Origin: Treponema sp.
GTDB lineage: Bacteria > Spirochaetota > Spirochaetia > Treponematales > Treponemataceae
Assembly: GCA_023231445.1 (NCBI GenBank)
Contig: JALNVF010000002.1
Coordinates: 1-64,000, forward strand
Direction of reading: 5' to 3'
DNA: 64,000 nucleotides
This document shows positions 50,604 to 59,660 of this stretch, piece after piece. The stretch's first letter is position 1; every line of letters starts with the position of its first letter. The notes below the pieces were generated by a model, which did no database searches, was not told where the DNA came from, and saw only the letters and a list, made by a program, of their open reading frames with translations. A program made the translations under genes and the position numbers.

Positions 50604-52160
50604 ATGAAAAGGGCAGTTCTGGCAGGTTTATGCATGATTGTATTTTGTTCCATGCTTGCGGCAGAAGATGTTACGGAAAGTACATCGGACGTCCCGGACC
50701 AGTCCGGAACTGCTGCTGTTCAGGAAAATACGCCGGATGATTCTGCTCCTGAGGAAAAGGCAGAAGCCGGAACAGCGGTTGTGCCTGCCGCAAAACGTCC
50801 GGCCGCACCGGATAAAGAGAAATGTGATCAGGCAGCGGCAAAAGACGACAGTCCTGACTCTGTTAAAGCGTATAAGGAAACGCTGATGTACGGCATATCG
50901 CCGGAAATTGTTGAACTGCTTAAGAAGTTTATCGCGAACGATGATCCGCGCTTTGTTGACGAGGTATACGACCTGTTCCATTCAACGAAATCGGCAGCGG
51001 TACGTGAAAAAATAATTGAATATTTTACGCATTTCAAAGATCCCTGTATAGAAGATTATGCGGTAAATATTCTCAACGATCCGTATGATACGAATGCAGA
51101 TACCGTTTCTCTTGTTTTTACGTATATTTCGGAAGTAAAATGTACTGCAGCGATTCCTGCGGTAATAACGCTTATTGATGCAGATAACGCGACTTTTTTT
51201 CAGGATGCGCTTACGACACTGGGGAATATAGGCGGTCCGCCTGAGGCTGTGTATCTTGCAGAATATATGGACCGGGATGATCTGACTGTACCGCAGAAAC
51301 AGGCACTTGCACAGGTGCTGGGAAAAATTCATGCGGTACAGACATGGAAAAAACTTGCCGCACTGGCGCAGAATAAGGATGAGAATACATTTGTACGTAT
51401 GTATGCGGCAGAATCTATCGGAGAAATGCAGAAGTCTGAATCTGTCCCGATTCTGATAAGCCTGTACGAGGAGAGAGATCCCAACCTCCGGCAGTACGTT
51501 ATCAGGGGGCTTGCAAATTATCCCGGTAACAAAGATGCGGAAGCAGTTATCATTCAGGGTATAAAAGATGAATATTACAAGGTCCGGCTTGAATCAATCA
51601 GCGCTGTCGAAAAACTTTCGTTGAAAAATGCGGTCCCGTATCTTATTTACCGGACAAAGGCAGAAAGTGAAGAACAGGTTGTTAAGAATGCATGTTATCC
51701 GGTGATTGCGTTTCTTAATACAAGTGAGGGTAACGATTTTCTTGTCAGTCTGATTACCGATAAGAAAACTGCAGATGCGGTAAAAGGAAAAGCAGTCGAT
51801 GCCCTGATAAAGGACAATAACGCAGGTGAAAAGGAAATACTGGAACTTGCCGGGGAGACGCTGAAAGACGACAGACGGAAACAGCTGAGGTATACAATCG
51901 GTAAACAGCTTGCTGCATCCGGACGTCCTTCATATGCACAGATCTGCCGTGAGTATATTTTGTCAAAAGATGCGGCGACGGTAAGTCTGGGACTTGATAT
52001 GTATAAAAAAGGAAGTTATTCTTCCGACTCCGATGCGGTAAAAAGTGTTGCGGAAGACAAAAGATCCGGCATCAACGGAAAAAAGGCGCGGAAGATTCTC
52101 GGAATTCCTGAAGAATCTCCTGCCTCTGATGTAAAAACTGCCGCTGCAGCGGCAGAATGA
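50604..52160 (+). CDS. Exported HEAT-repeat protein
   Basis: A 518-residue protein: signal peptide (VLAGLCMIVFCSMLA, cut before AED), a low-complexity acidic Ala/Pro/Glu region to about residue 75, then helical HEAT-type repeats (about 90-490). Examples are AAIPAVITLIDADNATFFQDALTTLG (broken here into its two helices), SVPILISLYEERDPNLRQYVIRGL and AVPYLIYRTKAESEEQVVKNA. HEAT arrays bind proteins, so this is probably a periplasmic scaffold; the partner is unknown. ATG 50604 follows GGGAGA. A longer frame inside tgt is rejected. It ends four bases from the convergent helicase gene. Confidence 0.83.
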   Translation: MKRAVLAGLCMIVFCSMLAAEDVTESTSDVPDQSGTAAVQENTPDDSAPEEKAEAGTAVVPAAKRPAAPDKEKCDQAAAKDDSPDSVKAYKETLMYGISPEIVELLKKFIANDDPRFVDEVYDLFHSTKSAAVREKIIEYFTHFKDPCIEDYAVNILNDPYDTNADTVSLVFTYISEVKCTAAIPAVITLIDADNATFFQDALTTLGNIGGPPEAVYLAEYMDRDDLTVPQKQALAQVLGKIHAVQTWKKLAALAQNKDENTFVRMYAAESIGEMQKSESVPILISLYEERDPNLRQYVIRGLANYPGNKDAEAVIIQGIKDEYYKVRLESISAVEKLSLKNAVPYLIYRTKAESEEQVVKNACYPVIAFLNTSEGNDFLVSLITDKKTADAVKGKAVDALIKDNNAGEKEILELAGETLKDDRRKQLRYTIGKQLAASGRPSYAQICREYILSKDAATVSLGLDMYKKGSYSSDSDAVKSVAEDKRSGINGKKARKILGIPEESPASDVKTAAAAAE

Positions 52161-52163
52161 TTT

Positions 52164-54740
52164 TCAATCGTACAGCGTATTAAGAGATCTGTATAACTGA
52201 TTTACCTTTTCCTTCTGTTCGGGAGTAAAGTCGGCATTTACATCATCGCTGAGTATTTCAAGTGAGGACAGACTTTCGTTCAGCGCCGTTACAAAACCGC
52301 GTGAAATTTTAAACCAGTATGTACCATTGCCGTCTGTGAAAAGACAGACGAAACCGTATTCTCTGCTTTTCTGTTTTGCGACTGCTACCCGCAGAACCAT
52401 ATTCAGAGAATCTGCAAGTTTCGTCGTTGCCTCTTTGTCTGTCAGATTTATATTCAGTTTTCTGTCGAATTTTTTATCCGGTAACGGTTCAAGATTCAAT
52501 GCCGCTGCAATTTTTACAATTTGTTCGATTTTCTCGCCTTCGAGCAGTGAAAAACCGTCCTGAAAAATGATTTTACCGTAGAGATTTGAAGAATCCTTTA
52601 CCGGGGTTTCTTCCGTGTTTGACTGAAGCGCTGCTTTAAATTTCCCCCAGGGAAGAAAAACTGTTTTTTTACCCTTTATTTTTTTTACTTCAAAAAGCAT
52701 CGTGCCGAATGCATATGCGTCTTCTTCCTTTGGTTTGTTTTCTTTTGAATTTTTTTCGTATTCAGCAGATTTCTTCTTCTTTGTTTCAGATTCGAAAGCT
52801 GCTGCCGTGTCCCGCGGAGAAATAACATGCTTTGAACGTTTATTCTCAAGTCTGTCCCGAAGTTCCGGATCAATCTGGTCAAGCAGTGTTTTCGTAAGAG
52901 GCGAGACGCTCATGGCGAACATACGGGATGTGCGTACGATTTCACCTGCTACGATATACAGAGGGTCCTGTCTGAACATACTGCTCCCCGGATGGATGCA
53001 GATATGATCTGCGGTAAGGCTTCTGTAATTATCCCGGCCTTCTCTGACACACAGGAACTGAATCATACCGGATGCGATACAGCACAGGTAGTTGTTCAGC
53101 GAACCGCCTCCGGTGACGGGAATCTGCATTTCATTGACAATCTGTGTCAGCTGTATATCAATGTTTTCGATTTCTGCCATAACGCGTTCATCCAGATAAC
53201 TGCTTTTACAGAATTTTTCTTTGTTTGATGCTCCTTCATATGAGCGGAATATGTGCAGGTACGATACAAAATCACCCTGTACATCACGGAATGAGTGGTG
53301 AGCGCGGCGTGCAGCCATCTCATCTCCCGGGGGCAGCACGAACGGAGCGTTTGCGGACAGAAATGATGCAGCAATAAGAACTTCTTCGAGTACGTCGGGG
53401 TACTGCATGATTGCCTCGACGATTATGCGGCTGATGCGCGGCTCAAGCGGGAAAACTACCATTAATTTTCCGACAGATGAAAGCGTGTGTTCCGGTGTAA
53501 TAGCTTTGAGCATATTGAGTGTGTCTACGGCACCTGCGATTCCTTCCCGGCCCGGAGACGAAATAAAATCAAAATCATAGAAATTGGTAATCCCCAGTTC
53601 AGCCATCCGGAGAACTACTTCACTTAAGTCTGTGCGGTATATTTCTTCCGTTGTATACATCTGCCGGGTTTCATAATCTTTGCGCGGATACAGTCTGTAA
53701 CACGTCCCCGGACAGGTTCGTCCTGCGCGGCCTTTCCGCTGGTTGCAGGATGCCTTTGAAATCGGAGTTTCATTAAGACTTGAAGTATATGCCTTCGGAT
53801 TGTAAAAATTCAGTTTGGCAAGTCCTGTATCAATGACTGTTGTAATGTCACTTATGGTAACGGATGTCTCCGCTATGTTTGTGGAAATAACTATTTTCTT
53901 TTTACCGAACGGAGCCGGGTCGAATACCCGTTCCTGTTCTTCTTTCGGAAGTCTTCCGTAAAGCGGTATTGTATGGATTTTCCATGCAAAAGGTGCATGG
54001 TCAAGACGGTACAGACAGTCTTTGATGATTTTTTCGCCGGGAAGAAAAATAAGAATTCCGCCGTCTTCTTTGTTGTCCAGTACGCGTCCGACTGTTTCCT
54101 GTATTTTTACAAGCAGCGCATCGCAGGAAGCCGCACTCATGGTACTGGCAGAGATCGCCGGGGGATCATAAATCATTGCAACAGGAAATGTGACGGTATC
54201 AATTGTTACAATAGGGCAGCCGTCAAAATAGGAGGAGAATGCTTCTGCATTCATTGTGGCGGACGAGATTATTACCTTGAAATCCTTTCGTTCTGCAAGG
54301 ACCCGTTTTAGAAGTCCGAGTACGAAATCTATGTTAAGGCTGCGTTCATGCGCTTCGTCCACCATAATAACCGAATATTTAGACATCCACGGATCGAGCT
54401 TCATTTCCTGAAGAAGGATTCCGTCTGTCATTATTTTGATTCTTGTTGTTGTATCTGTTTTATCTTCAAAACGGAATTTATATCCGACAAGACCCGGATA
54501 TGTTGTGTGCAGCTGTTTTGAGATGAATTCGCTTACAGAGAGCGCTGCAATACGGCGGGGCTGCGTTACGGCAATGATACCGCCTGCTCCGTATCCTGCT
54601 TCATACAGAATGACAGGAATCTGCGTCGTTTTTCCGGAGCCGGTCGGGCTTTGTACGACAATTACCTGATTTGAAGCGAGTGTGTCGAGTATGCGCTGTT
54701 TTTGTTCATATACAGGCAGTGAATGATAATCTATAGCCAT
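52164..54740 (-). CDS. DEAH-box helicase, HrpA-like
   Basis: An 858-residue RNA helicase of the HrpA/HrpB type, implicated in ribosome and mRNA quality control. It has motif I SPTGSGKT (31-38), motif II DEAH in MVDEAHERSLNIDFV, motif III SSATMNAEAF, motif V ISTNIAETSVTI and motif VI QRKGRAGRTCPG, all intact. The winged-helix and ratchet-like region follows. After about residue 640 a charged insert rich in Lys and Glu (KKKKSAEYEKNSKENKPKEE) leads into a C-terminal domain I do not recognise. It is shorter than E. coli HrpA (about 1300 residues). Its start overlaps the CapA-like gene stop by 10 bases. Confidence 0.9.
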   Translation of the reverse strand: MAIDYHSLPVYEQKQRILDTLASNQVIVVQSPTGSGKTTQIPVILYEAGYGAGGIIAVTQPRRIAALSVSEFISKQLHTTYPGLVGYKFRFEDKTDTTTRIKIMTDGILLQEMKLDPWMSKYSVIMVDEAHERSLNIDFVLGLLKRVLAERKDFKVIISSATMNAEAFSSYFDGCPIVTIDTVTFPVAMIYDPPAISASTMSAASCDALLVKIQETVGRVLDNKEDGGILIFLPGEKIIKDCLYRLDHAPFAWKIHTIPLYGRLPKEEQERVFDPAPFGKKKIVISTNIAETSVTISDITTVIDTGLAKLNFYNPKAYTSSLNETPISKASCNQRKGRAGRTCPGTCYRLYPRKDYETRQMYTTEEIYRTDLSEVVLRMAELGITNFYDFDFISSPGREGIAGAVDTLNMLKAITPEHTLSSVGKLMVVFPLEPRISRIIVEAIMQYPDVLEEVLIAASFLSANAPFVLPPGDEMAARRAHHSFRDVQGDFVSYLHIFRSYEGASNKEKFCKSSYLDERVMAEIENIDIQLTQIVNEMQIPVTGGGSLNNYLCCIASGMIQFLCVREGRDNYRSLTADHICIHPGSSMFRQDPLYIVAGEIVRTSRMFAMSVSPLTKTLLDQIDPELRDRLENKRSKHVISPRDTAAAFESETKKKKSAEYEKNSKENKPKEEDAYAFGTMLFEVKKIKGKKTVFLPWGKFKAALQSNTEETPVKDSSNLYGKIIFQDGFSLLEGEKIEQIVKIAAALNLEPLPDKKFDRKLNINLTDKEATTKLADSLNMVLRVAVAKQKSREYGFVCLFTDGNGTYWFKISRGFVTALNESLSSLEILSDDVNADFTPEQKEKVNQLYRSLNTLYD

Positions 54741-55939
54741 GTTTTTGTTTCCTTTGTTTTTTCCATAATTTTTTTTCGTTCCGAGATATACGATGACCAG
54801 TTAATGCGGCCGGCGTCTTTCAGATAATCTATAAAATCATCATTAAGAAATTTTATAACGAATTGAGATGCAGTATTTATATACGTTGTAATATAATAGG
54901 ATTCCGTTTCCTCAAGTACTGCATGAGAGGAATCTCCTTTTTTTGTATAGGTCACTTTGTACAGCAGTCCGTCACCGGTATATTCACGCTGTCCGTACGG
55001 AGCGTCTAACTTCGGATCTCTCCTCTGGCCGCTGATCGTATTTCCGTTTGCATACATTATTAATTTTGAGAAACCCCCTGTTCCTTCGATCCCTATAAGT
55101 TCACGTTCCTGAACGACGTGAGGATGATTTGCCCATACAATGTCAACACCACTGTTTATCAGTTCATAATAATATGTACGCTGAGAATCTGAAACTTCCC
55201 GGACGTATTCAGGTACTGCAGCATGAATTGAAAGAATTAAAAGGTCGCACTGATTTTGTTTTTTTATTTCCTGTAAATGCTTTTCGAATTCCCTGCGTGC
55301 TCTCTCGTTTGCAGGAACATAGTTCATATATTCTTTACAGTCATTTTTGTTAAGTATTTCAGTCACAGCACAGAACACAATAGTCCACCGGTCTTTTTTG
55401 ATAATGACGTAATCGACCGGTTCGTTTTTTTTATTGTGGAGCCCTGTAAAATAAACCGGTCTGCTGTTTCCGGCATACTTGTTTTCTGTTTCTTCTGCCC
55501 ATTTTAAGGTGTGCATTATGCCTGCAAGGCTCTGGTCGTTTGCGTGATTATTGGTTAATGAAAATACATTAAACCCCGCCTGTATTGCTGCTTCCGGATA
55601 TTCATGATGCATATTGAAAGCAGGGTAGGATGTGTACGGAATGTCATCGTCAACAGGAGATTCTATGTTGGCAAACGAAAAATCGGCGGATTGAATAACG
55701 GGAGCTGCATCATGCCAGATAACAGAATAGTCGTTGATTTTGAAATTTTGTACATGAGCCATAATGTCGCCGCCGAAAAGTAATGTTAATGTATCCGAAG
55801 GTGTTGTATTCGTAATCCCTTGTTGTTCCTGCGGCACAGTAACAACAGGGGATTCATATGAAGTTTTTTCAGGTACAGTCTTACAGGAAAACAGTAGGAG
55901 TAGAGCTGACGGAAATATTAGACTGTGCCTTAATTTCAT
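54731..55939 (-). CDS. CapA-family (PGA_cap) lipoprotein
   Basis: A 402-residue lipoprotein: hydrophobic start, then a spirochaete-style lipobox LLLLFSC (Cys about residue 19). The CapA/PGA_cap fold of the calcineurin-like superfamily follows: LLFGGDIMAHVQN, LTNNHANDQSL, ILSIHAAVPEYV (where most have SxHWGxEY) and VWANHPHVVQ. CapA proteins act in poly-gamma-glutamate or capsule handling. No other capsule genes are near, so a phosphatase-like envelope role is as likely. The substituted WG in the third motif is a mild oddity. It probably sits on the periplasmic face of a membrane. Confidence 0.85.
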   Translation of the reverse strand: MKLRHSLIFPSALLLLFSCKTVPEKTSYESPVVTVPQEQQGITNTTPSDTLTLLFGGDIMAHVQNFKINDYSVIWHDAAPVIQSADFSFANIESPVDDDIPYTSYPAFNMHHEYPEAAIQAGFNVFSLTNNHANDQSLAGIMHTLKWAEETENKYAGNSRPVYFTGLHNKKNEPVDYVIIKKDRWTIVFCAVTEILNKNDCKEYMNYVPANERARREFEKHLQEIKKQNQCDLLILSIHAAVPEYVREVSDSQRTYYYELINSGVDIVWANHPHVVQERELIGIEGTGGFSKLIMYANGNTISGQRRDPKLDAPYGQREYTGDGLLYKVTYTKKGDSSHAVLEETESYYITTYINTASQFVIKFLNDDFIDYLKDAGRINWSSYISERKKIMEKTKETKTWL

Positions 55940-55942
55940 TTA

Positions 55943-57013
55943 TTATTCCGCGCTTCCTGCCTGAACGAGTGTGATGGCTGACGTAACAACAATATCGTCT
56001 ACAGAACAGCCGCGCGACAAATCGCTGATCGGTTTTGAGAATCCCTGAAGGACCGGACCGTACGCGTCTGCATGAGCGAGCCGCTGGACAAGTTTATACC
56101 CGATGTTTCCCGCACCAAGGTTCGGGAATATAATCGTATTGACTTTTCCGCGGACCGGAGAACCGGGAGCTTTTTTATCTGTAACGGCCGGTATAAGAGC
56201 CGCATCTGCCTGCATTTCTCCATCGAGAAGCATGTCGGGCGCCTTTTCATGGGCTTTCTCCACAGCTTCCTGCACAAGCAGTACAGGAGGAAGTTTTCCG
56301 CCTGAACCTTTTGTTGAAAATGAAAGCATGGCAGCGCACGGTTCACATCCAAGAAGTGCCTTACAGGATTTTCCCGCTGCAACGGCAATATCGGAAAGCT
56401 GATCGCTGTCCGGTTCCGGAACAACAGCACAATCGGAAAAAATCATGAGGCCTTTATATCCCCACGAAGAGTCATGTGTATCCATGACAAAACATGAAGA
56501 GGCTGTTTTACTTTCTGTTCCGATAATTTTCAGGCCTGCACGGAGGAGGTCTGCAGTAGCAGAGAGTGCTCCGCTTACCATAGCATCTGCATAACCCTTC
56601 CGTACCATCATGGCACCGAAACTGAGCGGATCTTTCAACAGATATTTTTTACCCGCCTCTGTATCAGGCACTTCGGGCATGTTTGTTTTCTTGTTGATTT
56701 TTCCCTGACGGAGTTCAAAATAAGTTTTTCCGAAATCATCGAGCCACGGAGAATCAGCAGGGTTAATAATTTCGATTCCTTTAAGATTTACATCGAAAGA
56801 TTTTGCAACTTTTTCGACTTCGGAAGGAATACCGAGGAGTATGACTTTTTTTGCAATGCCTTTTGCTGCGATTTTTGCAGCAGCCTGTACCGTACGTTCT
56901 TCGGTTCCTTCCGGAAGAACGAGAGATTTCTGATATTCCTTAGCTTTTTTCAGCATTTCGCCAACAAAGTCCATTGTTTCTTTTTCTGCAGTTGTTTCAT
57001 TCATGACAGCCAT
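55943..57013 (-). CDS. pta: Phosphate acetyltransferase
   Basis: Interconverts acetyl-CoA and acetyl-phosphate, feeding ATP generation through acetate kinase in a fermenter. The 356-residue short form has no N-terminal regulatory domain. Conserved stretches: LVLPEGTEERTVQAAA, DPLSFGAMMVRKGYADAMVSG, MLSFSTKGSGG, and NTIIFPNLGAGNIGYKLVQRLA with QGFSKPISDLSRGCSVDDIV. GAGGAAA precedes ATG 57013. A second ATG three codons on is possible. No ackA is near. It has its own strong promoter and a leader of about 50 bases with a hairpin. Confidence 0.96.
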   Translation of the reverse strand: MAVMNETTAEKETMDFVGEMLKKAKEYQKSLVLPEGTEERTVQAAAKIAAKGIAKKVILLGIPSEVEKVAKSFDVNLKGIEIINPADSPWLDDFGKTYFELRQGKINKKTNMPEVPDTEAGKKYLLKDPLSFGAMMVRKGYADAMVSGALSATADLLRAGLKIIGTESKTASSCFVMDTHDSSWGYKGLMIFSDCAVVPEPDSDQLSDIAVAAGKSCKALLGCEPCAAMLSFSTKGSGGKLPPVLLVQEAVEKAHEKAPDMLLDGEMQADAALIPAVTDKKAPGSPVRGKVNTIIFPNLGAGNIGYKLVQRLAHADAYGPVLQGFSKPISDLSRGCSVDDIVVTSAITLVQAGSAE

Positions 57014-57042
57014 GATATTTCCTCGATTTTCCGAAAATTTCG

Positions 57043-57060
57043 TTCTGCTAAAATGCAGAA
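57043..57060 (-). promoter_or_regulatory. Small hairpin in the pta leader
   Basis: TTCTGC/GCAGAA, a 6-bp stem with a 6-base loop, lies between the pta promoter and its ribosome site. It may stabilise the mRNA. It has no T-run and is not a terminator. Confidence 0.35.
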
Positions 57061-57068
57061 TGCAATCT

Positions 57069-57097
57069 ATTATAAACCGTCAATAATAAAAACTCAA
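57069..57097 (-). promoter_or_regulatory. Strong promoter of pta
   Basis: On the minus strand TTGAGT (57097..57092), 17 bases, and a perfect TATAAT (57074..57069). It fits a highly expressed fermentation gene. Confidence 0.75.
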
Positions 57098-57116
57098 GGT
57101 TGATTCTTCCTATATA

Positions 57117-57145
57117 TTGACGATACAGCTCATTCCCGTTAAAGT
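57117..57145 (+). promoter_or_regulatory. Promoter of the bactofilin gene, probably leaderless
   Basis: TTGACG (57117..57122), 17 bases, TAAAGT (57140..57145), six bases, then ATG 57152. There is no Shine-Dalgarno site in between. Confidence 0.5.
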
Positions 57146-57151
57146 AGAACT

Positions 57152-57511
57152 ATGTTTGACGTAAAAGATACAGATCTTTTTGACTTGGAAGAAGAATCAT
57201 TCGATACCGTTATAGAGCCGGATATTATCTTTTCCGGGAATATCAGATTTGCAAAGCCGTTTATGATCCGCGGGAAAATAAAGGGAAAAATAGAGGCTAC
57301 AAGTGATCTTGTCGTAGACAGCAGCGCTGTGGTTGAAGCGGATATCAAGGCCGATCGTGTACTTATAAAGGGAATAGTTAAAGGAAATATTACCGCAAAA
57401 AAAATGGTATTTGTAACGGCAACCGGTTCTCTTGAAGGAGATATAACATCCGAACAGGTAGTACTTGAACCCGGAAGTGCTTTTTCGGGCAGGTGCACAA
57501 TGGTAAAGTAA
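57152..57511 (+). CDS. Bactofilin (polymer-forming cytoskeletal protein)
   Basis: A 119-residue protein of the DUF583 family. These proteins form membrane-bound filaments that guide cell shape and local peptidoglycan synthesis; a bactofilin affects helical shape in several spiral bacteria. After an acidic N-terminal tail (about 20 residues) comes a right-handed beta-helix of repeated short strands: IIFSGNIRFAKPFMIRGKIKGKI, DLVVDSSAVVEADIKAD (single turns). The last turn ends FSGRCTMVK. In a helical spirochaete this is a shape candidate. The TPR gene begins one base after the stop, so the two are co-expressed. Confidence 0.9.
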   Translation: MFDVKDTDLFDLEEESFDTVIEPDIIFSGNIRFAKPFMIRGKIKGKIEATSDLVVDSSAVVEADIKADRVLIKGIVKGNITAKKMVFVTATGSLEGDITSEQVVLEPGSAFSGRCTMVK

Positions 57512-57512
57512 T

Positions 57513-58220
57513 ATGAAAGTTGTAAAAATTCTGTTGATCGGAGTTTGTACCGTCTGTATTTATATAAATCAGATTTATGCACAGGATGCATCTTCGGCAG
57601 CCGGCAGTCAGCCAGACTCGCAGTCCGTTGAGCCTGTTAAAAAAACTGTATCTGACGCAGATAAAAAGGATGCCCTTTTTTTATACCAGAACGGCGATTA
57701 TGCAGGGGCGGTCAATGTATGTGAAAGCGAGCTGGCAGGTGATCCTTCCCGTGTTGAGTCGTATGTTGTCCTCTGCTGGTCACTGCTTAAAAATAAACAG
57801 TATGCTGAAGCAGAACAGCGTGCTAACGACGGATTGAAAGTCAGCCAGTATGATCTTCGTTTAATTGAAGTACTCGGCGAAGCAGAATACTATCTTGGAA
57901 AGAATACAGCTTCTCTTGAGCAGTTCCAGAAATATGTTGCAAGCGCACCTGAAAGTGCGGCCCGCGGAGGTGCAGCATATTATTTTATGGGTGAGATATA
58001 CATCAGACAGGCGCGGTATCAGCATGCGGATATATCGCTGTCTGCAGCAGTAAAAAAAGAACCACTGCTTGACCGCTGGTGGACGCGTCTCGGGTATGCA
58101 CGTGAAATGGCGGGAAATTATCAGGAAGCTGCTGCTGCGTATGATGAAGCGCTTCACCTTAATTCAGCTTCGGCAGATGCAATGAGCGGCAAGAACCGGG
58201 TTACTGCTAAACTTCAGTAA
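57513..58220 (+). CDS. Exported TPR protein
   Basis: A 235-residue protein with a signal peptide (ILLIGVCTVCIYINQIYA, cut before QDA), a polar linker to about residue 45, and about five TPR-type helix pairs (DALFLYQNGDYAGAVNVCES, YVVLCWSLLKNKQYAEAEQ, YLGKNTASLEQFQKY and AGNYQEAAAAYDEALHLN). Probably a periplasmic protein-protein adaptor. It is encoded immediately after the bactofilin. A link between the cytoplasmic filament and envelope machinery is a reasonable guess, but unproven. Confidence 0.85.
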   Translation: MKVVKILLIGVCTVCIYINQIYAQDASSAAGSQPDSQSVEPVKKTVSDADKKDALFLYQNGDYAGAVNVCESELAGDPSRVESYVVLCWSLLKNKQYAEAEQRANDGLKVSQYDLRLIEVLGEAEYYLGKNTASLEQFQKYVASAPESAARGGAAYYFMGEIYIRQARYQHADISLSAAVKKEPLLDRWWTRLGYAREMAGNYQEAAAAYDEALHLNSASADAMSGKNRVTAKLQ

Positions 58221-58229
58221 GGTTTTATT

Positions 58230-59660
58230 TTGAACAGTGAGATTCTCTTTGAAACATTAGGCTGCAGGCTCAATCAGATTGAAAGCGAGTCGGCAGCCCG
58301 TTTTTTTGTTGATGCAGGTTTTTCGGTAACGATGGATGTTCCTTCTGCGTCGGATCCTGTCCTGGACAGTGTAGTCCTTTGTATTGTTAATACATGTACG
58401 GTTACGCAGAAAGCGGAGCAGAAGGCGCGCAGGGAAATACGGCTGCTGCTTGATAAATGCCCTCATGCAGCAGTTATCGTTACAGGCTGTTATGCACAGC
58501 TTGCCCCTGAAGAACTGCAGGCGCTCGGAACAAGGGTTGCTGTTCTTCCGGGACAGTGTAAAGACCGTCTTGCCGATGTGCCCCTTATACTCAAAATACT
58601 CAAAACGGAAAAGACTTTTTCTGCGCAGGGGGTTGCATCCTTTCTTCGGACTACACTGTTTGCAAAACCTCCTGAAAAACGGGGTACCGCCGAACAGTCG
58701 TTCCGGCTGGCAACTGATACGTTTCTTGCGCATTCCCGTTCATCAATAAAAATACAGGACGGATGCGACAATTCGTGCTCGTACTGCGCTATTCATATTG
58801 CCCGGGGACACTCTGTATCGCTTCCTGTACAGGAGGTCATTAACCGTATCCGTGTTCTTCAGAAAGCCGGACAGCATGAAGTAGTATTTACGACGGTGAA
58901 CATAGCACAGTACCGCGGAGAATATAACGGGGCCTGCCTTAATTTTTCTGAAATGCTTGCCGTACTTTTAAAAGAAACAGATGACATTTCTTTCCGCATT
59001 TCAAGCATATATCCGGAACTGGTAGACGATCGTTTCTGTGAAGTTGTTTCCGACAGTCGTGTCCGTCCTCATTTTCATATTTCTGTACAGAGTGGAAGCG
59101 ATAAAATCCTTTCCGCCATGAACAGAAATTATCGGGCATCAGATGTTGTTCGTTCTGTCGAAATGCTTCGGCAGGCAAAAGAAGATCCGTTTTTAGCGTG
59201 TGATATAATTGCGGGTTTTCCCGGAGAATCTGATGACGATTTTGAGCGGACAATGGACTTGTGCCGTACATGCGGGTTTGCATATGTACATGTTTTTCCC
59301 TTTTCTGTGCGTCCGGGGACAGCAGCTGCTTTGCTTAAACCGAAAGTACCGCAGTCTGTTGCCCGCAGTCGTGTAAAAAAGTTGACTGATTTTGCCGTAC
59401 AGAATAAAATTGCGTATATTAATTCATATAGGAATAGAACAGTACGTGCTGTAGCAGAGACAGCAAAACATCCTCTGTTGTATGCCGCCGGTGTAACAGG
59501 TGTTAACGTTGTGACGGAAAATTTTCTGCACTGCACTGCAAAATGCTGCGGAAAAAATGTACCAGTACCGGGAGATGAGGTCAATGTGCGCATTATACGC
59601 CCGCTCGAAGAGTCTGTACGCAGCGGTGCGGAAATAGACGCGGAGGCAGAGATTGTCTGA
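58230..59660 (+). CDS. mtaB: tRNA t6A methylthiotransferase MtaB-like (radical SAM)
   Basis: Adds a methylthio group to t6A37 of tRNAs reading ANN codons. It has 476 residues, with UPF0004 domain cysteines in LFETLGCRLNQIESE, CIVNTCTVTQKAEQKA and VTGCYAQL, and the radical-SAM CxxxCxxC in DGCDNSCSYCAIHIARG. A TRAM-like end follows. The TLGCRLNQ phrase and the NTCTVT motif favour MtaB over MiaB and RimO. The start is TTG 58230, with AAGG about seven bases before it. It puts the conserved N-terminus at the right place, and no ATG or GTG is available. It overlaps the next gene by eight bases. Confidence 0.9.
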   Translation: MNSEILFETLGCRLNQIESESAARFFVDAGFSVTMDVPSASDPVLDSVVLCIVNTCTVTQKAEQKARREIRLLLDKCPHAAVIVTGCYAQLAPEELQALGTRVAVLPGQCKDRLADVPLILKILKTEKTFSAQGVASFLRTTLFAKPPEKRGTAEQSFRLATDTFLAHSRSSIKIQDGCDNSCSYCAIHIARGHSVSLPVQEVINRIRVLQKAGQHEVVFTTVNIAQYRGEYNGACLNFSEMLAVLLKETDDISFRISSIYPELVDDRFCEVVSDSRVRPHFHISVQSGSDKILSAMNRNYRASDVVRSVEMLRQAKEDPFLACDIIAGFPGESDDDFERTMDLCRTCGFAYVHVFPFSVRPGTAAALLKPKVPQSVARSRVKKLTDFAVQNKIAYINSYRNRTVRAVAETAKHPLLYAAGVTGVNVVTENFLHCTAKCCGKNVPVPGDEVNVRIIRPLEESVRSGAEIDAEAEIV

